From NCBI GenBank assembly GCA_963809815.1, contig CAWELM010000012.1, forward strand, positions 124,001 to 188,000: 64,000 nt of DNA. The letters are read 5' to 3'. A program made the translations under genes and the position numbers. The notes beneath the pieces are model-generated. The model was given only the letters and a program-made list of their open reading frames with translations. It made no database searches and was not told where the DNA came from. This document shows, one piece after another, positions 1 to 9,139 of the stretch (its first letter is position 1; every line of letters starts with the position of its first letter). The DNA comes from CAVVJA01 sp963809815. Lineage in GTDB: Bacteria; Actinomycetota; Actinomycetes; Mycobacteriales; Jatrophihabitantaceae.

Positions 1-533
1 GCACACAGCAGGATGGCGTGCGCGAGTTGGTCCTCGGTCTGGAACGCATCGAGCGTCGTGCCGCCGGTCCGAAGTTTGATCCGGACGCCGGTGGCAGCGA
101 CGGCGTGCACCGATTCCTCGCGCAGGGCGACGACCGGAATTTCGAGGTAGACGGCCCGGTGCGAGGCCACGAGCGGAGCCAACGCTCGAAGGGCATGCGG
201 CAGTGCGGTCGTGCCGCAAGGAACCTCCAGCGCGACGACCTCAACCTGCGGGGCCCGGGACGCGGCGGCCAACGCCTCCGGAACTGCGTCGATGCCACCC
301 GGCACGACGAGCGAGGCGGAAAGCCGGGGAATAGCGCGCAGGGCGAGCTGGGCCGACAGCGACGGCAGGCGTCCGGCCGCGCAGACGAACGCTGCGACGA
401 GGTCGCTGTACCAGGCCAGCCGATGCGCTGCGTGTCCGACGACGGCATCGGCCAAGGGCGCGTCCTCAGGAGGGAACATCGCGGCATCGTCGAGAAGGCC
501 GTCGAACAGTGCGGTCAGGGCTGTGCTGCTCAT
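1..533 (-). CDS. Conserved actinobacterial hypothetical protein, C-terminal part cut off by window edge
   Basis: An open frame runs leftward from an ATG at 533 to the window edge, giving 177 codons without a stop. The N-terminus reads MSSTALTALFDGLLDDAAMF and is followed by FPPEDAPL. Further on come a Gly-Gly segment near residue 80 and KLRTGG near residue 160. I recognise this layout from uncharacterised actinobacterial proteins of about 300 residues, but I know no function. GGAGG lies about 13 nt before the ATG. Codon use is high-GC and ordinary. The competing forward frames over the same DNA are Arg/Gly-rich and look like shadows. It diverges from the esterase-like gene that begins at 671. 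Confidence 0.6.
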   Translation of the reverse strand, partial: MSSTALTALFDGLLDDAAMFPPEDAPLADAVVGHAAHRLAWYSDLVAAFVCAAGRLPSLSAQLALRAIPRLSASLVVPGGIDAVPEALAAASRAPQVEVVALEVPCGTTALPHALRALAPLVASHRAVYLEIPVVALREESVHAVAATGVRIKLRTGGTTLDAFQTEDQLAHAILLC

Positions 534-670
534 GGGCTACGCCGGCCTCCGACGAGATGCGGGCATGCCTACCTCCACTAGCAAGCGCGGACCACCTCCA
601 TGAAACTCCGCCTAGCCGCGTTATGTGACCTATTTAAGGGCTTCGGTGCGCCACTGGGTAGCGTGCGCCT

Positions 671-1771
671 ATGGTCTCCGAACGCGAGTCATCTCCCGTC
701 GCGGAGGACTTCGCCACCGAGGCGGTTCCGACCGGAGTGCGGTTTCGCCTTGCGGATCCGTCGCGGACGTATGCCGAAGTTCGGCTCTGGCTGGATCTGG
801 AACACCACGTCGAGCCGCCACGGCTCGTTCGAGTGGATCAGGGGTGGGAGACGACGCTACGGCGCCCCCCGGTGCTGCGGGTCGAGTATCTGTTCCTCGT
901 CCGCCACCACGATGGCTCCGAGGCCATGATCTGCGATCCGGCCAATTCACGGCGGGTGGCCACCGCCTTCGGCGATCATTCGGTTCTCGAGTTCCCTGGA
1001 TATGAGGTACCCCCTTGGCTCGCGGCCGCCGCCGGGCCGGGTGAAACGGTCGGCTTCGCGGTGCGCGCCGCCGGCCTTCGCCGGACGATTGCGGTCACTA
1101 TGTGGTCCCCACCGGGTACGACTCCCGAGGATCCGCTGCCGATGCTCGCGTTGCACGACGGGCCGGAGCTCGCCCAGCTCGCCGCCATCACTCGGTTCAG
1201 CGCCGCCATGATCGCGCTCGGACGGCTACCGGCGCATCGGCTCGCACTGCTTTCACCGGGACATCGTGACAGCTGGTATTCCGCCTCGCTTGCCTATGCC
1301 CACGCGCTGTACCGGTCCGTACTACCGGCGGTGCGCAATGTTGTCGGAGTCGGGCCAGCGCCGGTTCTCGCCGGAGTGAGCCTCGGCGCGCTGGCGGCGC
1401 TGCACGCCGCCACGACGTTTCCGGGGACGTGGGCCGCCCTTTTCCTGCAGTCCGGGAGCTTCTTCCGCCGGGAGTCCGATGAGCATGAGAGCAGTTTTGC
1501 GGGATTCGACGCCATCACGCGGTACGTGCAATCGCTGGACGATGCCCCTCCACCCACACAACGCCTGGATATCGGCATGACGGTTGGTCTGGCTGAGGAG
1601 AATCTGACCAACAATCGTGTGATGGCCGCGACGTTGTCGCGCCTCGGACACCGAGTGACGCTCGTCGAGGTGCCCGACGCACACACGTTCGTCGGCTGGC
1701 GCGACGCGTTCGACCCTCACTTGACCAACCTGTTGGCCCGCACGTGGAGGGAGCATCGCGGTGCGTCGTGA
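671..1771 (+). CDS. Alpha/beta-hydrolase, enterochelin-esterase-like (putative esterase family)
   Basis: A 366-residue protein with two parts. Residues about 1-130 look like an immunoglobulin-like/E-set domain of the kind that precedes Fes-type esterases. Residues about 130-360 form a putative-esterase (PF00756-like) hydrolase. The nucleophile elbow is GVSLGA with Ser237. A late DAHTFVGW segment probably supplies the catalytic His, and a GMTVGLAEEN segment may carry the acid. The substrate is unknown; siderophore-esterase relatives cleave ester-linked scaffolds, but nothing here shows a siderophore. The end overlaps the next gene by 11 nt, so the two are probably co-translated. No signal peptide is visible, so it is likely cytoplasmic. 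Confidence 0.8.
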   Translation: MVSERESSPVAEDFATEAVPTGVRFRLADPSRTYAEVRLWLDLEHHVEPPRLVRVDQGWETTLRRPPVLRVEYLFLVRHHDGSEAMICDPANSRRVATAFGDHSVLEFPGYEVPPWLAAAAGPGETVGFAVRAAGLRRTIAVTMWSPPGTTPEDPLPMLALHDGPELAQLAAITRFSAAMIALGRLPAHRLALLSPGHRDSWYSASLAYAHALYRSVLPAVRNVVGVGPAPVLAGVSLGALAALHAATTFPGTWAALFLQSGSFFRRESDEHESSFAGFDAITRYVQSLDDAPPPTQRLDIGMTVGLAEENLTNNRVMAATLSRLGHRVTLVEVPDAHTFVGWRDAFDPHLTNLLARTWREHRGAS

Positions 1772-2507
1772 CGTGTACGACCTCTACTCGCCGGCAATCG
1801 GGGCGAGCGGCAGCGTCATCGCCTACGGCCACTGGGGCCGACCGCTCCTCGTCTTCCCGTCCGAGCAGGGCCGGGCCGTCGACTACGAGAACAACGGCAT
1901 GGTCGGCGCGGTCTCCTGGCTGATCGACGCCGGCCGGGTAAAGCTGTACTGCGTCGACTCGTTCGACACGCAAACCTGGTCGCGCGAGGACCTGCCGGTC
2001 GAGGAACGCGCGGCTCGTCACGGTGCCTACGAGTCGTGGATCCTCGATCAGGTCGTGCCCTTCGTGTATGACGACTGCGGCGGCCCGCTCGAGATCATGA
2101 CGACCGGATGCAGCCTCGGCGCATATCACGCGGTCAACCTCGCACTACGCCGAGCCGACCTTTTTCCACTCGCTATCGGCCTGTCCGGAAACTATGACCC
2201 GGCGACGTGGAACGCTTGGGGAGCACGCGGTGACGCGGTCTACTTCCAGAACCCGTGCGACTACGTGCCCAACCTTGGTGGTGACCACCTCGACTGGCTG
2301 CGGTCCCGAGTATCTCTCGTCCTCGTGGTCGGGCAGGGGGCCTGGGAGACGCACCCTACCGGCGCGCTGCCATCCACCCGCTATCTGGCCGAGCAGCTGT
2401 GGCTAAAAGGCATTCGGTGCGAACTAGATCTCTGGGGTTTCGACGTCGCTCACGACTGGCCCTGGTGGCAACGCCAACTGGCGCATCATCTGCCGAGATT
2501 CTGCTGA
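1761..2507 (+). CDS. Second esterase-like alpha/beta-hydrolase
   Basis: A 248-residue protein starting at a GTG inside the end of the preceding gene. It resembles the COG4947-type esterase/lipase group: an early FPSEQGR segment, a nucleophile elbow GCSLGAYHA with Ser118, and a C-terminal DVAHDWPWW that should supply the catalytic His. Unlike its neighbour it has no N-terminal E-set domain. The reaction is unknown. Its placement between a Fes-like hydrolase and an ATP-grasp ligase, all on one strand and nearly abutting, suggests the three act on one compound, perhaps as a condensation/hydrolysis set. That is inference from context only. Confidence 0.8.
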   Translation: MRRDVYDLYSPAIGASGSVIAYGHWGRPLLVFPSEQGRAVDYENNGMVGAVSWLIDAGRVKLYCVDSFDTQTWSREDLPVEERAARHGAYESWILDQVVPFVYDDCGGPLEIMTTGCSLGAYHAVNLALRRADLFPLAIGLSGNYDPATWNAWGARGDAVYFQNPCDYVPNLGGDHLDWLRSRVSLVLVVGQGAWETHPTGALPSTRYLAEQLWLKGIRCELDLWGFDVAHDWPWWQRQLAHHLPRFC

Positions 2508-2520
2508 GAGGAGCCTGCGC

Positions 2521-3783
2521 GTGAACTCAGAGGTTCGCCACCTGGTTGGCTTGTTGCTCGGTACGGAAGAGGATTGGCCCCGAGCCTTTCAGTCGTTTCT
2601 CGGTCTGGTCGGGCCGGTCGACGATGCTCGCGGCCGTCGTCATGTGTTCGATACGGAGCGCCTGACGATCGAACCGTTCTCGTTACGGGCAAAGCCACGG
2701 ACGGACCTCGTTATCGATCGGCTCGCCTACTGGTACTACCACCCCAGAGAGTGGTTGAAGAAGATCGCCTTGATGAACGACGTGTACTTGCTCAACTCGC
2801 CGTTCACCTTCCAGGCCATGGAGAAGCACGCCGCCTACTGCGCGATGATCCGGCTCGGCCTGCGGATACCCGAAACCGCGCTCGTTCCGTACAAGAATCC
2901 GCCCGACAATGCGAGGTACGCCTACACAGCTGCGCGATACAACCGGCCGTTCGATCTCGACGCCGTTGCGGCCGAGATCGGCTATCCGCTGTACATGAAG
3001 CCGTACGACGGGGGAGCGTGGCGCGGCGTCTCACGGATCCGTGATTCCACCGAGCTGCACGATGCCTATGACCAGTCGGGCGAGATGCTCATGCATCTGC
3101 AGGCAGCCGTCGACGGCTACGACGTGTTCGCCCGGGCGCTGTCCATCGGGGCCGAGACACTGGTCATGCGCTTCGAACCGAATGCGCCTATGCACGAGCG
3201 CTATCGAGTCCAACACGACTTTCTCTCACCACCCGTGGGCCATGAAGTCGTGACGATATCGCGTTTGATCAACGCGTTCTTCCGCTGGGAGTTCAACTCC
3301 TGCGAGGTGCTCGTCAAGGACGGTGTGGTCTACCCGATCGACTATGCCAACGCGTGCCCGGATGTCGCGGTGACGTCGTTGCACTACTACTTCCCGTGGG
3401 CGATCAAGGCTCTCGTGCGGTGGACCGTCTTCTGCTGCGTTACCGGACGACGCCCGCGCATCGATCTGGACACGCGCTCCTATTTCGACATCGGAGACCG
3501 GGACGAGCTCTCCTACGGAGAGAAACTGGCGGCTTACCGCGAGCTGGCGGACGTCTACTTCGACACCGACCATTACGAGGAGTTCTGCGCGGAGCACTTG
3601 GCCGAGCTCGACGAGCGAGTTCTCGAATGGATCAAGAGCGCACACTTCGAGCGGCTGCTGTTCGATACCGTCCGGATGGGTTACCCGCCCCATGAGCACG
3701 ACCAGTTCCTGGGGCATTTTCACGGGCTCATCGACCTATGGGTCCGGGACGAGAGCGCTCGGCTGGAGAACGCTGCCCGCTGA
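2521..3783 (+). CDS. ATP-grasp domain protein (carboxylate-amine ligase-like), substrate unknown
   Basis: A 420-residue protein with a GTG start 13 nt after the preceding stop and a GAGAGGAG ribosome site. The middle shows ATP-grasp features: a lid/lysine segment GYPLYMKPYDGGAWRGVSRI near residue 155, an acidic segment VDGYDVFARAL near 200, and a late metal-binding segment VYPIDYANACPDV near 275. ATP-grasp enzymes form amide or ester bonds through acyl-phosphates. The sequence does not point to a known subfamily substrate. It probably forms an operon with the two hydrolases upstream. Family assignment is good; function is open. Confidence 0.75.
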   Translation: MNSEVRHLVGLLLGTEEDWPRAFQSFLGLVGPVDDARGRRHVFDTERLTIEPFSLRAKPRTDLVIDRLAYWYYHPREWLKKIALMNDVYLLNSPFTFQAMEKHAAYCAMIRLGLRIPETALVPYKNPPDNARYAYTAARYNRPFDLDAVAAEIGYPLYMKPYDGGAWRGVSRIRDSTELHDAYDQSGEMLMHLQAAVDGYDVFARALSIGAETLVMRFEPNAPMHERYRVQHDFLSPPVGHEVVTISRLINAFFRWEFNSCEVLVKDGVVYPIDYANACPDVAVTSLHYYFPWAIKALVRWTVFCCVTGRRPRIDLDTRSYFDIGDRDELSYGEKLAAYRELADVYFDTDHYEEFCAEHLAELDERVLEWIKSAHFERLLFDTVRMGYPPHEHDQFLGHFHGLIDLWVRDESARLENAAR

Positions 3784-3830
3784 CCAGCGTCAGGGCTCAG
3801 GAACGCGTACCGGAGCGAGCAAGCGGATCG

Positions 3831-4973
3831 TTATGGCCACAACAGCTGGCGGGTCAGGCGATCCATGACTGCTTCCTCGTCAGCCGGCACCGTCAAGACC
3901 CGGATGCCACGGGCGGCCAACCGGTCGGACGCCAATGCCGAGGGCGATCTGGCATCCGCCGTGGCTCCGGGAAGGCTCAACAACCGCGCGCAGATTTCCT
4001 CGCGGATTTGACTGGAATGCTCGCCGATTCCTCCCGTGAACACCAGTGCATGCCACTGTTCGAGTGCGGTGGCGCACGACGCAATCGCCATCGCCACCGA
4101 CCGCGTGAACGCGCGAATAGCAAGATCCATCCGAGGGTCGGCCCGAGCCGACAGCAGGTCGCGCATGTCGACGATGCCTCGCGAGAACGCGGCGATTCCG
4201 CTGCGGTGGTTGAGCATGTTCCGGACGGCCTCGGCATCCCACTCGGGATGCGCCAGCACGAACAGCACGATCTCCGGGTCGAGATCGCCGCTGCGAGTCG
4301 CTGACATGGTTCCGCCCGTCGGTGTCAACGACATTGTCGTGTGACGGGACCGGCCGTCGGCCACGGCCGTAACGCTGCAGCCGCTGCCGAGGTGGGCAAT
4401 GACCGCCGAGCCCAAGTCGGGGACGGTGTCCACGACCGACTGCACGGCAATCCCATGGAAGCCGTAGCGCCGCACGCCCATGGCTGCCACTTCGTCGGCT
4501 ACCGGAAGGCAACGCGCCTCGTCCGGCAGGCCATGATGGAAGGCGGTGTCAAAGCAGGCAACCTGCGGAACTTGTGGCCAGGTGCCCCGGGCCAGTTCGA
4601 TGGTCTCGATCGCCCCAGGCAGATGGAGCGGGGCGAGCGGGACGATCTCGTGCAGGTAGCTCACCAAGTTGTTATCGATGACCGTGGGTCGATCGTGAAC
4701 CGGACCGCCGTGGACCACGCGGTGCGCGACGGCCTGCGGCTCGATGGCGTTCCGCTCGACAATCGACCGGACCGAGGTGACGGCCTGGCCGAGATCACCC
4801 GACACCGGCATCGACGTCGGCGTCCGTTCAGGTACTGAAATGGTCGCCTGGGCCTTGTCGGTTCCCAACCGCTCGACGTGCACGGATAGGCGCAAGGTTG
4901 GGTCGCGCACCGCTGCTTTCAGTGATGACGATCCAGGATTCAGCGCAAGGACGGCTCTTGCCTCCGAGGTCAT
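3831..4973 (-). CDS. ackA: Acetate kinase
   Basis: A 380-residue ASKHA-fold kinase that interconverts acetyl phosphate plus ADP with acetate plus ATP in the cytoplasm. Visible motifs are LNPGSSSLK (residues about 10-18), AHRVVHGGP, CFDTAFHHGLP with the conserved Asp, RRYGFHG, HLGSGCSV, and FTGGIGEHS near residue 310. It is slightly shorter than the usual 395-405 residues, mainly through compact loops. The ATG overlaps the stop of the phosphoketolase gene by ATGA, so the two are translationally coupled. Together they convert sugar phosphates to acetate with ATP gain. Propionate kinase activity is possible in this family, but the partner argues for acetate. Confidence 0.95.
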   Translation of the reverse strand: MTSEARAVLALNPGSSSLKAAVRDPTLRLSVHVERLGTDKAQATISVPERTPTSMPVSGDLGQAVTSVRSIVERNAIEPQAVAHRVVHGGPVHDRPTVIDNNLVSYLHEIVPLAPLHLPGAIETIELARGTWPQVPQVACFDTAFHHGLPDEARCLPVADEVAAMGVRRYGFHGIAVQSVVDTVPDLGSAVIAHLGSGCSVTAVADGRSRHTTMSLTPTGGTMSATRSGDLDPEIVLFVLAHPEWDAEAVRNMLNHRSGIAAFSRGIVDMRDLLSARADPRMDLAIRAFTRSVAMAIASCATALEQWHALVFTGGIGEHSSQIREEICARLLSLPGATADARSPSALASDRLAARGIRVLTVPADEEAVMDRLTRQLLWP

Positions 4974-7372
4974 TCGCCCGACCAGGTCCAGTTCCGAACC
5001 TCAGGCATGTCCTCGAGATGCTCTCGGACGTAGGTGTAATGACGCTCGAGCATGCGCTGGCACAGCCGGGCGAGCTCCGGCCCGGTCTCCGCGGCCCGGC
5101 GGGACCTCCGCAACGCTTCCAGCACCAGGTGATATCGACTCATCTTATTCAGGACGACCATGTCGAACGGTGTCGTCGTCGTGCCTTGTTCGGAGAAGCC
5201 GCGCACGTGGAACCGCGTTGGAATCTCTCGGCCATGCAGGAGTTGGTGAACCGCGCGGGGGTACCCGTGGAATGCGAACACGACATCAGTGTCATGGGTG
5301 AACAACTCCGCGAACCGGTCATCGGAGAATCCGTGCGGGTGTTCGTCGCGAGGCAGCAACGCCATCAGGTCGACGATGTTCACGACCCGGACGCGCAGGT
5401 ACGAGGTGTGCTGGCGCAACAGCTCGGCCGCAGCAAGAATCTCCATTGTGGGCACATCGCCCGCCGCCGCAAGCACGATGTCGGGTTCATCCGGAGCACC
5501 CGGCGAGGCCAGCTCGGTGCCGGCCCAATCCCAGACCGAGGCGCCGGCGGCACAATGTGCGTTGGCCTCCTCGAGGTTCAGGTACTGCAGGTGCTCCTGC
5601 TTGTCGACCACGATGAGGTTGACATGGTCGTGACTGCGCAAGCAGTGGTCCGCAATCGACAGCGTGCAGTTCGCGTCCGGCGGTAGCCATACCCGAACCA
5701 CGTCTGGTGCCAGCGGGATCATCGAATCGATGAGGCCAGGCCCCTGGTGGGAGAACCCGTTGTGGTCGTTGCGCCAGCACGTGCTGGTCAGGAGCACATT
5801 CAGGGAGGCCACGGGCGCGCGCCACGGCAGCTCGAGCGCGTGTTGCAGCCATTTCGTGTGCTGGACGAGCATCGAGGTGGCTACCATCGCGAACGCCTCG
5901 TAGGTTGCGAAGACGCCGTGCCGCCCGGTCAGTACGTAACCTTCGAGCCACCCTTCGCAAAGATGCTCCGACAGCACCTCCATGACCCGGCCGTCCGGAG
6001 ACAGGTGATCGTCCGAGGGAAGCACCGGTGCCTGCAGGCACCGGTCGGTGGCCTCGAACACCGCCTGCAGGCGGTTACTCGCGGTTTCATCGGGGCAGAA
6101 CAACCGGAAGGTGCCGCCGCCTTCGTCGGTCGTCGTCGCTTTGTAGATGTCTCGCATCAGCTCGCCGAACGGCCGAGTCGTCTCGTGGGAGACCGAGCCC
6201 GGGCTGGGCAGCCGCAGCGCGTACGACTCGAGCGAGGGGATCGGCAACGCGCGAGTAAGGCGCCCGCCGTTGCCATAGGGAGACGCCGACATTCGCTTGT
6301 CGCCGGCGGGCGCCAGAGCCGCGAGCTCAGGTATCAGCCGGCCGGACTCGTCGAACAGCTCTTCGGGCCGGTACGAACGCATCCAGCGGTCGAGAATCGC
6401 CAGGTGCTCTGGATTCTCCCGAACGTTCGCGAGCGGAACCTGGTGCGCGCGGAACGTGCCCTCGACCAGCACGCCATCCACTTCGTGCGGCCCGGTCCAT
6501 CCCTTCGGGGTGCGCAGCACGATGGCAGGCCAGCCTGGGCGCAGCGCGCCGCTGCCCGTGGAGCGAGCCTCCGTCTGCACCTCGGTCATGCGGTCCAGCG
6601 ACCGGGACAGTGCGTCGTAGAGGTCGGGGAAGACCCGGTCGGGCTTGTCCCCCGCGACGACGATCGGATCCCACCCTTGGCTGCGAAGCAGCTGGCTCAC
6701 GCGCTCGTCGTCGGCCCGCCCGAGTGTCGTCGGGCCGGAGATCTTGTAGCCGTTGAGATGCAGGATCGGTAACACCGCGCCGTCACGCTTGGCCCGCAGG
6801 AAGTCGGGCAACTTCCAGGACGCTGCGAGAGGGCCGGTCTCCGCTTCGCCGTCGCCAATGACGCAGGCGACAAACAGGTTCGGGTGATCGAAGGCGGCGC
6901 CGGCGGCGTGAGCCAAGGCGTACCCGAGCTCGCCGCCTTCGTGGATGCTCCCGGGGGTCTGCACGCTCACGTGACTGGGAATGCCGCCCGGGGTCGAGAA
7001 CTGGCGGACGAGACGAAGCAGGCCGTCGAGGTCCGGGCCGACCCTGGGGTAGACCTCGCTGTACGTGCCCTCCAGGTAACAGTTGGCCACGAGGGCCGGT
7101 CCGCCGTGTCCGGGTCCGGTGACGTAGATCCAGTCGGTATCGGTCGCGCGGATCGCGCGATTGAGCAGGGTGTAGATCATCGACAGGCCGGGGCTGGTGC
7201 CCCAGTGGCCCAGCAGTCGAGGCTTGATGTGTTCGCGGCGCAACGGCTCCCGCAGGAGCGGGTTGGCCTGCAGGTAGATCTGCCCGACGGTCAGGAAGTT
7301 GGCGGCCGCCCACCATCGCAAGTCGAGGTCGAGGTCCGCGTCGGTATACCGGGCCAGGCTGGTCATGGTCAC
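4970..7372 (-). CDS. xfp: Phosphoketolase (xylulose-5-P/fructose-6-P)
   Basis: An 800-residue thiamin-diphosphate enzyme that splits xylulose 5-phosphate (often also fructose 6-phosphate) with phosphate to acetyl phosphate and an aldose phosphate. Family signatures are LGHWGTSPGLSMIYTL near residue 55, GPGHGGPA near 95, the ThDP-binding VIGDGEAETGP near 170, LNGYKISGPT near 205, PKGWTGP near 295, and a C-terminal DMVVLNKMSRYHL. Length matches the family (about 790-825). The GTG at 7372 has AGGAG 5 nt upstream; an ATG two codons later is the alternative. It leads an operon with acetate kinase and is divergent from zwf, so carbon from the pentose-phosphate route can feed acetyl phosphate here. 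Confidence 0.96.
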   Translation of the reverse strand: MTMTSLARYTDADLDLDLRWWAAANFLTVGQIYLQANPLLREPLRREHIKPRLLGHWGTSPGLSMIYTLLNRAIRATDTDWIYVTGPGHGGPALVANCYLEGTYSEVYPRVGPDLDGLLRLVRQFSTPGGIPSHVSVQTPGSIHEGGELGYALAHAAGAAFDHPNLFVACVIGDGEAETGPLAASWKLPDFLRAKRDGAVLPILHLNGYKISGPTTLGRADDERVSQLLRSQGWDPIVVAGDKPDRVFPDLYDALSRSLDRMTEVQTEARSTGSGALRPGWPAIVLRTPKGWTGPHEVDGVLVEGTFRAHQVPLANVRENPEHLAILDRWMRSYRPEELFDESGRLIPELAALAPAGDKRMSASPYGNGGRLTRALPIPSLESYALRLPSPGSVSHETTRPFGELMRDIYKATTTDEGGGTFRLFCPDETASNRLQAVFEATDRCLQAPVLPSDDHLSPDGRVMEVLSEHLCEGWLEGYVLTGRHGVFATYEAFAMVATSMLVQHTKWLQHALELPWRAPVASLNVLLTSTCWRNDHNGFSHQGPGLIDSMIPLAPDVVRVWLPPDANCTLSIADHCLRSHDHVNLIVVDKQEHLQYLNLEEANAHCAAGASVWDWAGTELASPGAPDEPDIVLAAAGDVPTMEILAAAELLRQHTSYLRVRVVNIVDLMALLPRDEHPHGFSDDRFAELFTHDTDVVFAFHGYPRAVHQLLHGREIPTRFHVRGFSEQGTTTTPFDMVVLNKMSRYHLVLEALRRSRRAAETGPELARLCQRMLERHYTYVREHLEDMPEVRNWTWSGE

Positions 7373-7520
7373 AATTGCTCCTCGGCGTCAAGCGGTCATC
7401 GTGTCCATCGCATCACGCCCAGGTGATCACGAATCGACTACCCTGCGTCGGGCGAGTGAACCGAGCCGGCGACGCTCGGGGTAGAAAGTGCAGATGCACT
7501 CCTCTTCGGGAGGTGACGAG

Positions 7521-9011
7521 ATGGACGTCGAATCGGAACGCCGCGCCCCGGCTTGTGTACTGGTGATATTCGGTGCGTCCGGCGACCTCACCGAACGCAA
7601 GCTGCTGCCCGCAGTCGAACGGCTGTGTGCATATAACCGGCTGCCCCGGGAATTCGGCCTCGTCGGCGTCGGCCGTACGCCAATGACAGACGGCGAGTTC
7701 GCGGAACGGCTGCTGCGGGCCACGCGCAAGGACGGCAGCGACCAATGGGCCGATCTCGTGGCGTCGGTCCGGTACGTCAGTGGGGGCTACGACGACCCAG
7801 CCACATACGCGCAGTTGGCCGATGTGCTCGACGAGTTCGATCGCACGCGCGGCACTGCCGGCGGCCGGGTCTTCTACCTGGCCACCCCGCCGCAACTGTT
7901 CGGCGACGTTGCTGCCAGCCTGGGCAAGTCGGGGCTCAGCGACGTCCGAGGCGACGGGTTCGTCCGCATCGTCATCGAGAAGCCGTTCGGATGGGACGAG
8001 GACAGCGCGCGTGCCATCTACGCCCAGGTGACGACCGCGTTCGAGGAGTCGCAGGTCTTTCGCATTGATCACTACCTCGCCAAAGACACCGTGCAGAATC
8101 TGCTGGCGCTGCGCTTCGCCAACTCGATCTTCGAGCCGATCTGGAACCGCACGTGGATCGACAATGTCCAGATCACAGTCGCCGAGACGATCGGCGTGGA
8201 AGATCGCGGCGGGTTCTACGAGACGGCGGGTGCGGTTCGCGACATTGTGCAGAATCACGTGCTCCAAGTGCTCTCGCTCTTCCTCATGGAGCCCCCGACA
8301 TCGTTTCATCCCGAGGCCATCCGGGACGAGAAGGTCAAGTTGCTGCGCGCGATTCGCCCGATAGAGGACCCCGCTGAGATCGCCCTCCGGGCGGTTCGCG
8401 GGCAATACACCCGAGGCGGAACGCGCGCGCACCTCATGGCGGGCTATCGCGAGGAAGCGGGCGTCGATCCACTCAGCTCGACCGAGACCTTCGTTGCGCT
8501 CCAACTGGACATCAACAACTGGCGATGGGCCGGCGTACCGGTCTATGTGCGTACCGGGAAGCGATTGCCCAAACGGATCACCGAAGTCGCGGTCGAATTC
8601 CAGCGGCCGCCACAACTGCCGCTGTTCCCCTCGTCTGGTTCGAATCTGGAGCCCGACGCCCTGATCGTGCGCGTCCAGCCGGACGAGGGTCTGAGCCTGC
8701 GGTTCGGGGCGAAGGTCCCGGGCCACGAGTTCCGCGTGCGCAAAGCGTCGATGGACTTCTCCTACGCGGCCGGCTACGACGAGGAACAACCGGAGGCCTA
8801 CGAGCGAGTCATCCTGGATGCTCTCGTCGGCGATCCGACGCTGTTCATTCGCGCCGACGAGGTCGGTCGGTCATGGAAGATCGTGGATCCGCTGCTGCGG
8901 TTCTGGGCGGCGGAGACCGGGCCCATCCCTCAGTACCAGGCGGCGACCTGGGGGCCACGGGAAGCGCAGGAACTCATCGAGCGCGACGGCCGGCGCTGGC
9001 GAGAGGTCTGA
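7521..9011 (+). CDS. zwf: Glucose-6-phosphate 1-dehydrogenase
   Basis: Oxidises glucose 6-phosphate to 6-phosphogluconolactone, the entry of the oxidative pentose-phosphate pathway. The Rossmann signature FGASGDLTERKLLP lies near residue 15, EKPFGWD near 145, and the substrate/active-site segment RIDHYLAKD near 175. In most homologues that segment reads RIDHYLGKE, so the Gly-to-Ala and Glu-to-Asp changes are mild oddities. I chose the ATG at 7521 because GGGAGG sits 7 nt upstream and the protein then starts close to the Rossmann motif. A GTG at 7488 and an ATG at 7494 are in frame but have weaker ribosome sites. The gene is divergent from xfp, with the shared 5' region between them. Confidence 0.95.
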   Translation: MDVESERRAPACVLVIFGASGDLTERKLLPAVERLCAYNRLPREFGLVGVGRTPMTDGEFAERLLRATRKDGSDQWADLVASVRYVSGGYDDPATYAQLADVLDEFDRTRGTAGGRVFYLATPPQLFGDVAASLGKSGLSDVRGDGFVRIVIEKPFGWDEDSARAIYAQVTTAFEESQVFRIDHYLAKDTVQNLLALRFANSIFEPIWNRTWIDNVQITVAETIGVEDRGGFYETAGAVRDIVQNHVLQVLSLFLMEPPTSFHPEAIRDEKVKLLRAIRPIEDPAEIALRAVRGQYTRGGTRAHLMAGYREEAGVDPLSSTETFVALQLDINNWRWAGVPVYVRTGKRLPKRITEVAVEFQRPPQLPLFPSSGSNLEPDALIVRVQPDEGLSLRFGAKVPGHEFRVRKASMDFSYAAGYDEEQPEAYERVILDALVGDPTLFIRADEVGRSWKIVDPLLRFWAAETGPIPQYQAATWGPREAQELIERDGRRWREV

Positions 9012-9075
9012 CCGCAACGCGGGAGACGACACCAGATCTAGACGTGGGCTCAATGATCGTGATGTGTAAACGCTT

Positions 9076-9119
9076 GCAGGCCCTCGCGATGACTCACCTA
9101 GCTCTCGCTGAGGGCCTGC
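9076..9119. terminator. Strong stem-loop, probably a bidirectional terminator
   Basis: The arms GCAGGCCCTCGCGA and TCGCTGAGGGCCTGC pair around a loop of about 15 nt, with one bulged T. The element sits between the convergent ends of zwf and the methyltransferase fusion gene, where a shared terminator is expected. There is no clear U-run, which is common in high-GC actinobacteria. Confidence 0.7.
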
Positions 9120-9139
9120 GGGTAAGCCTGACGGCAGTC

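Noticed and set aside
7413..8789. A 458-codon open frame on the minus strand across zwf
   Set aside because: It is antisense to a clear G6PDH. High-GC codon bias opens such shadow frames, and the product has no recognisable motif.
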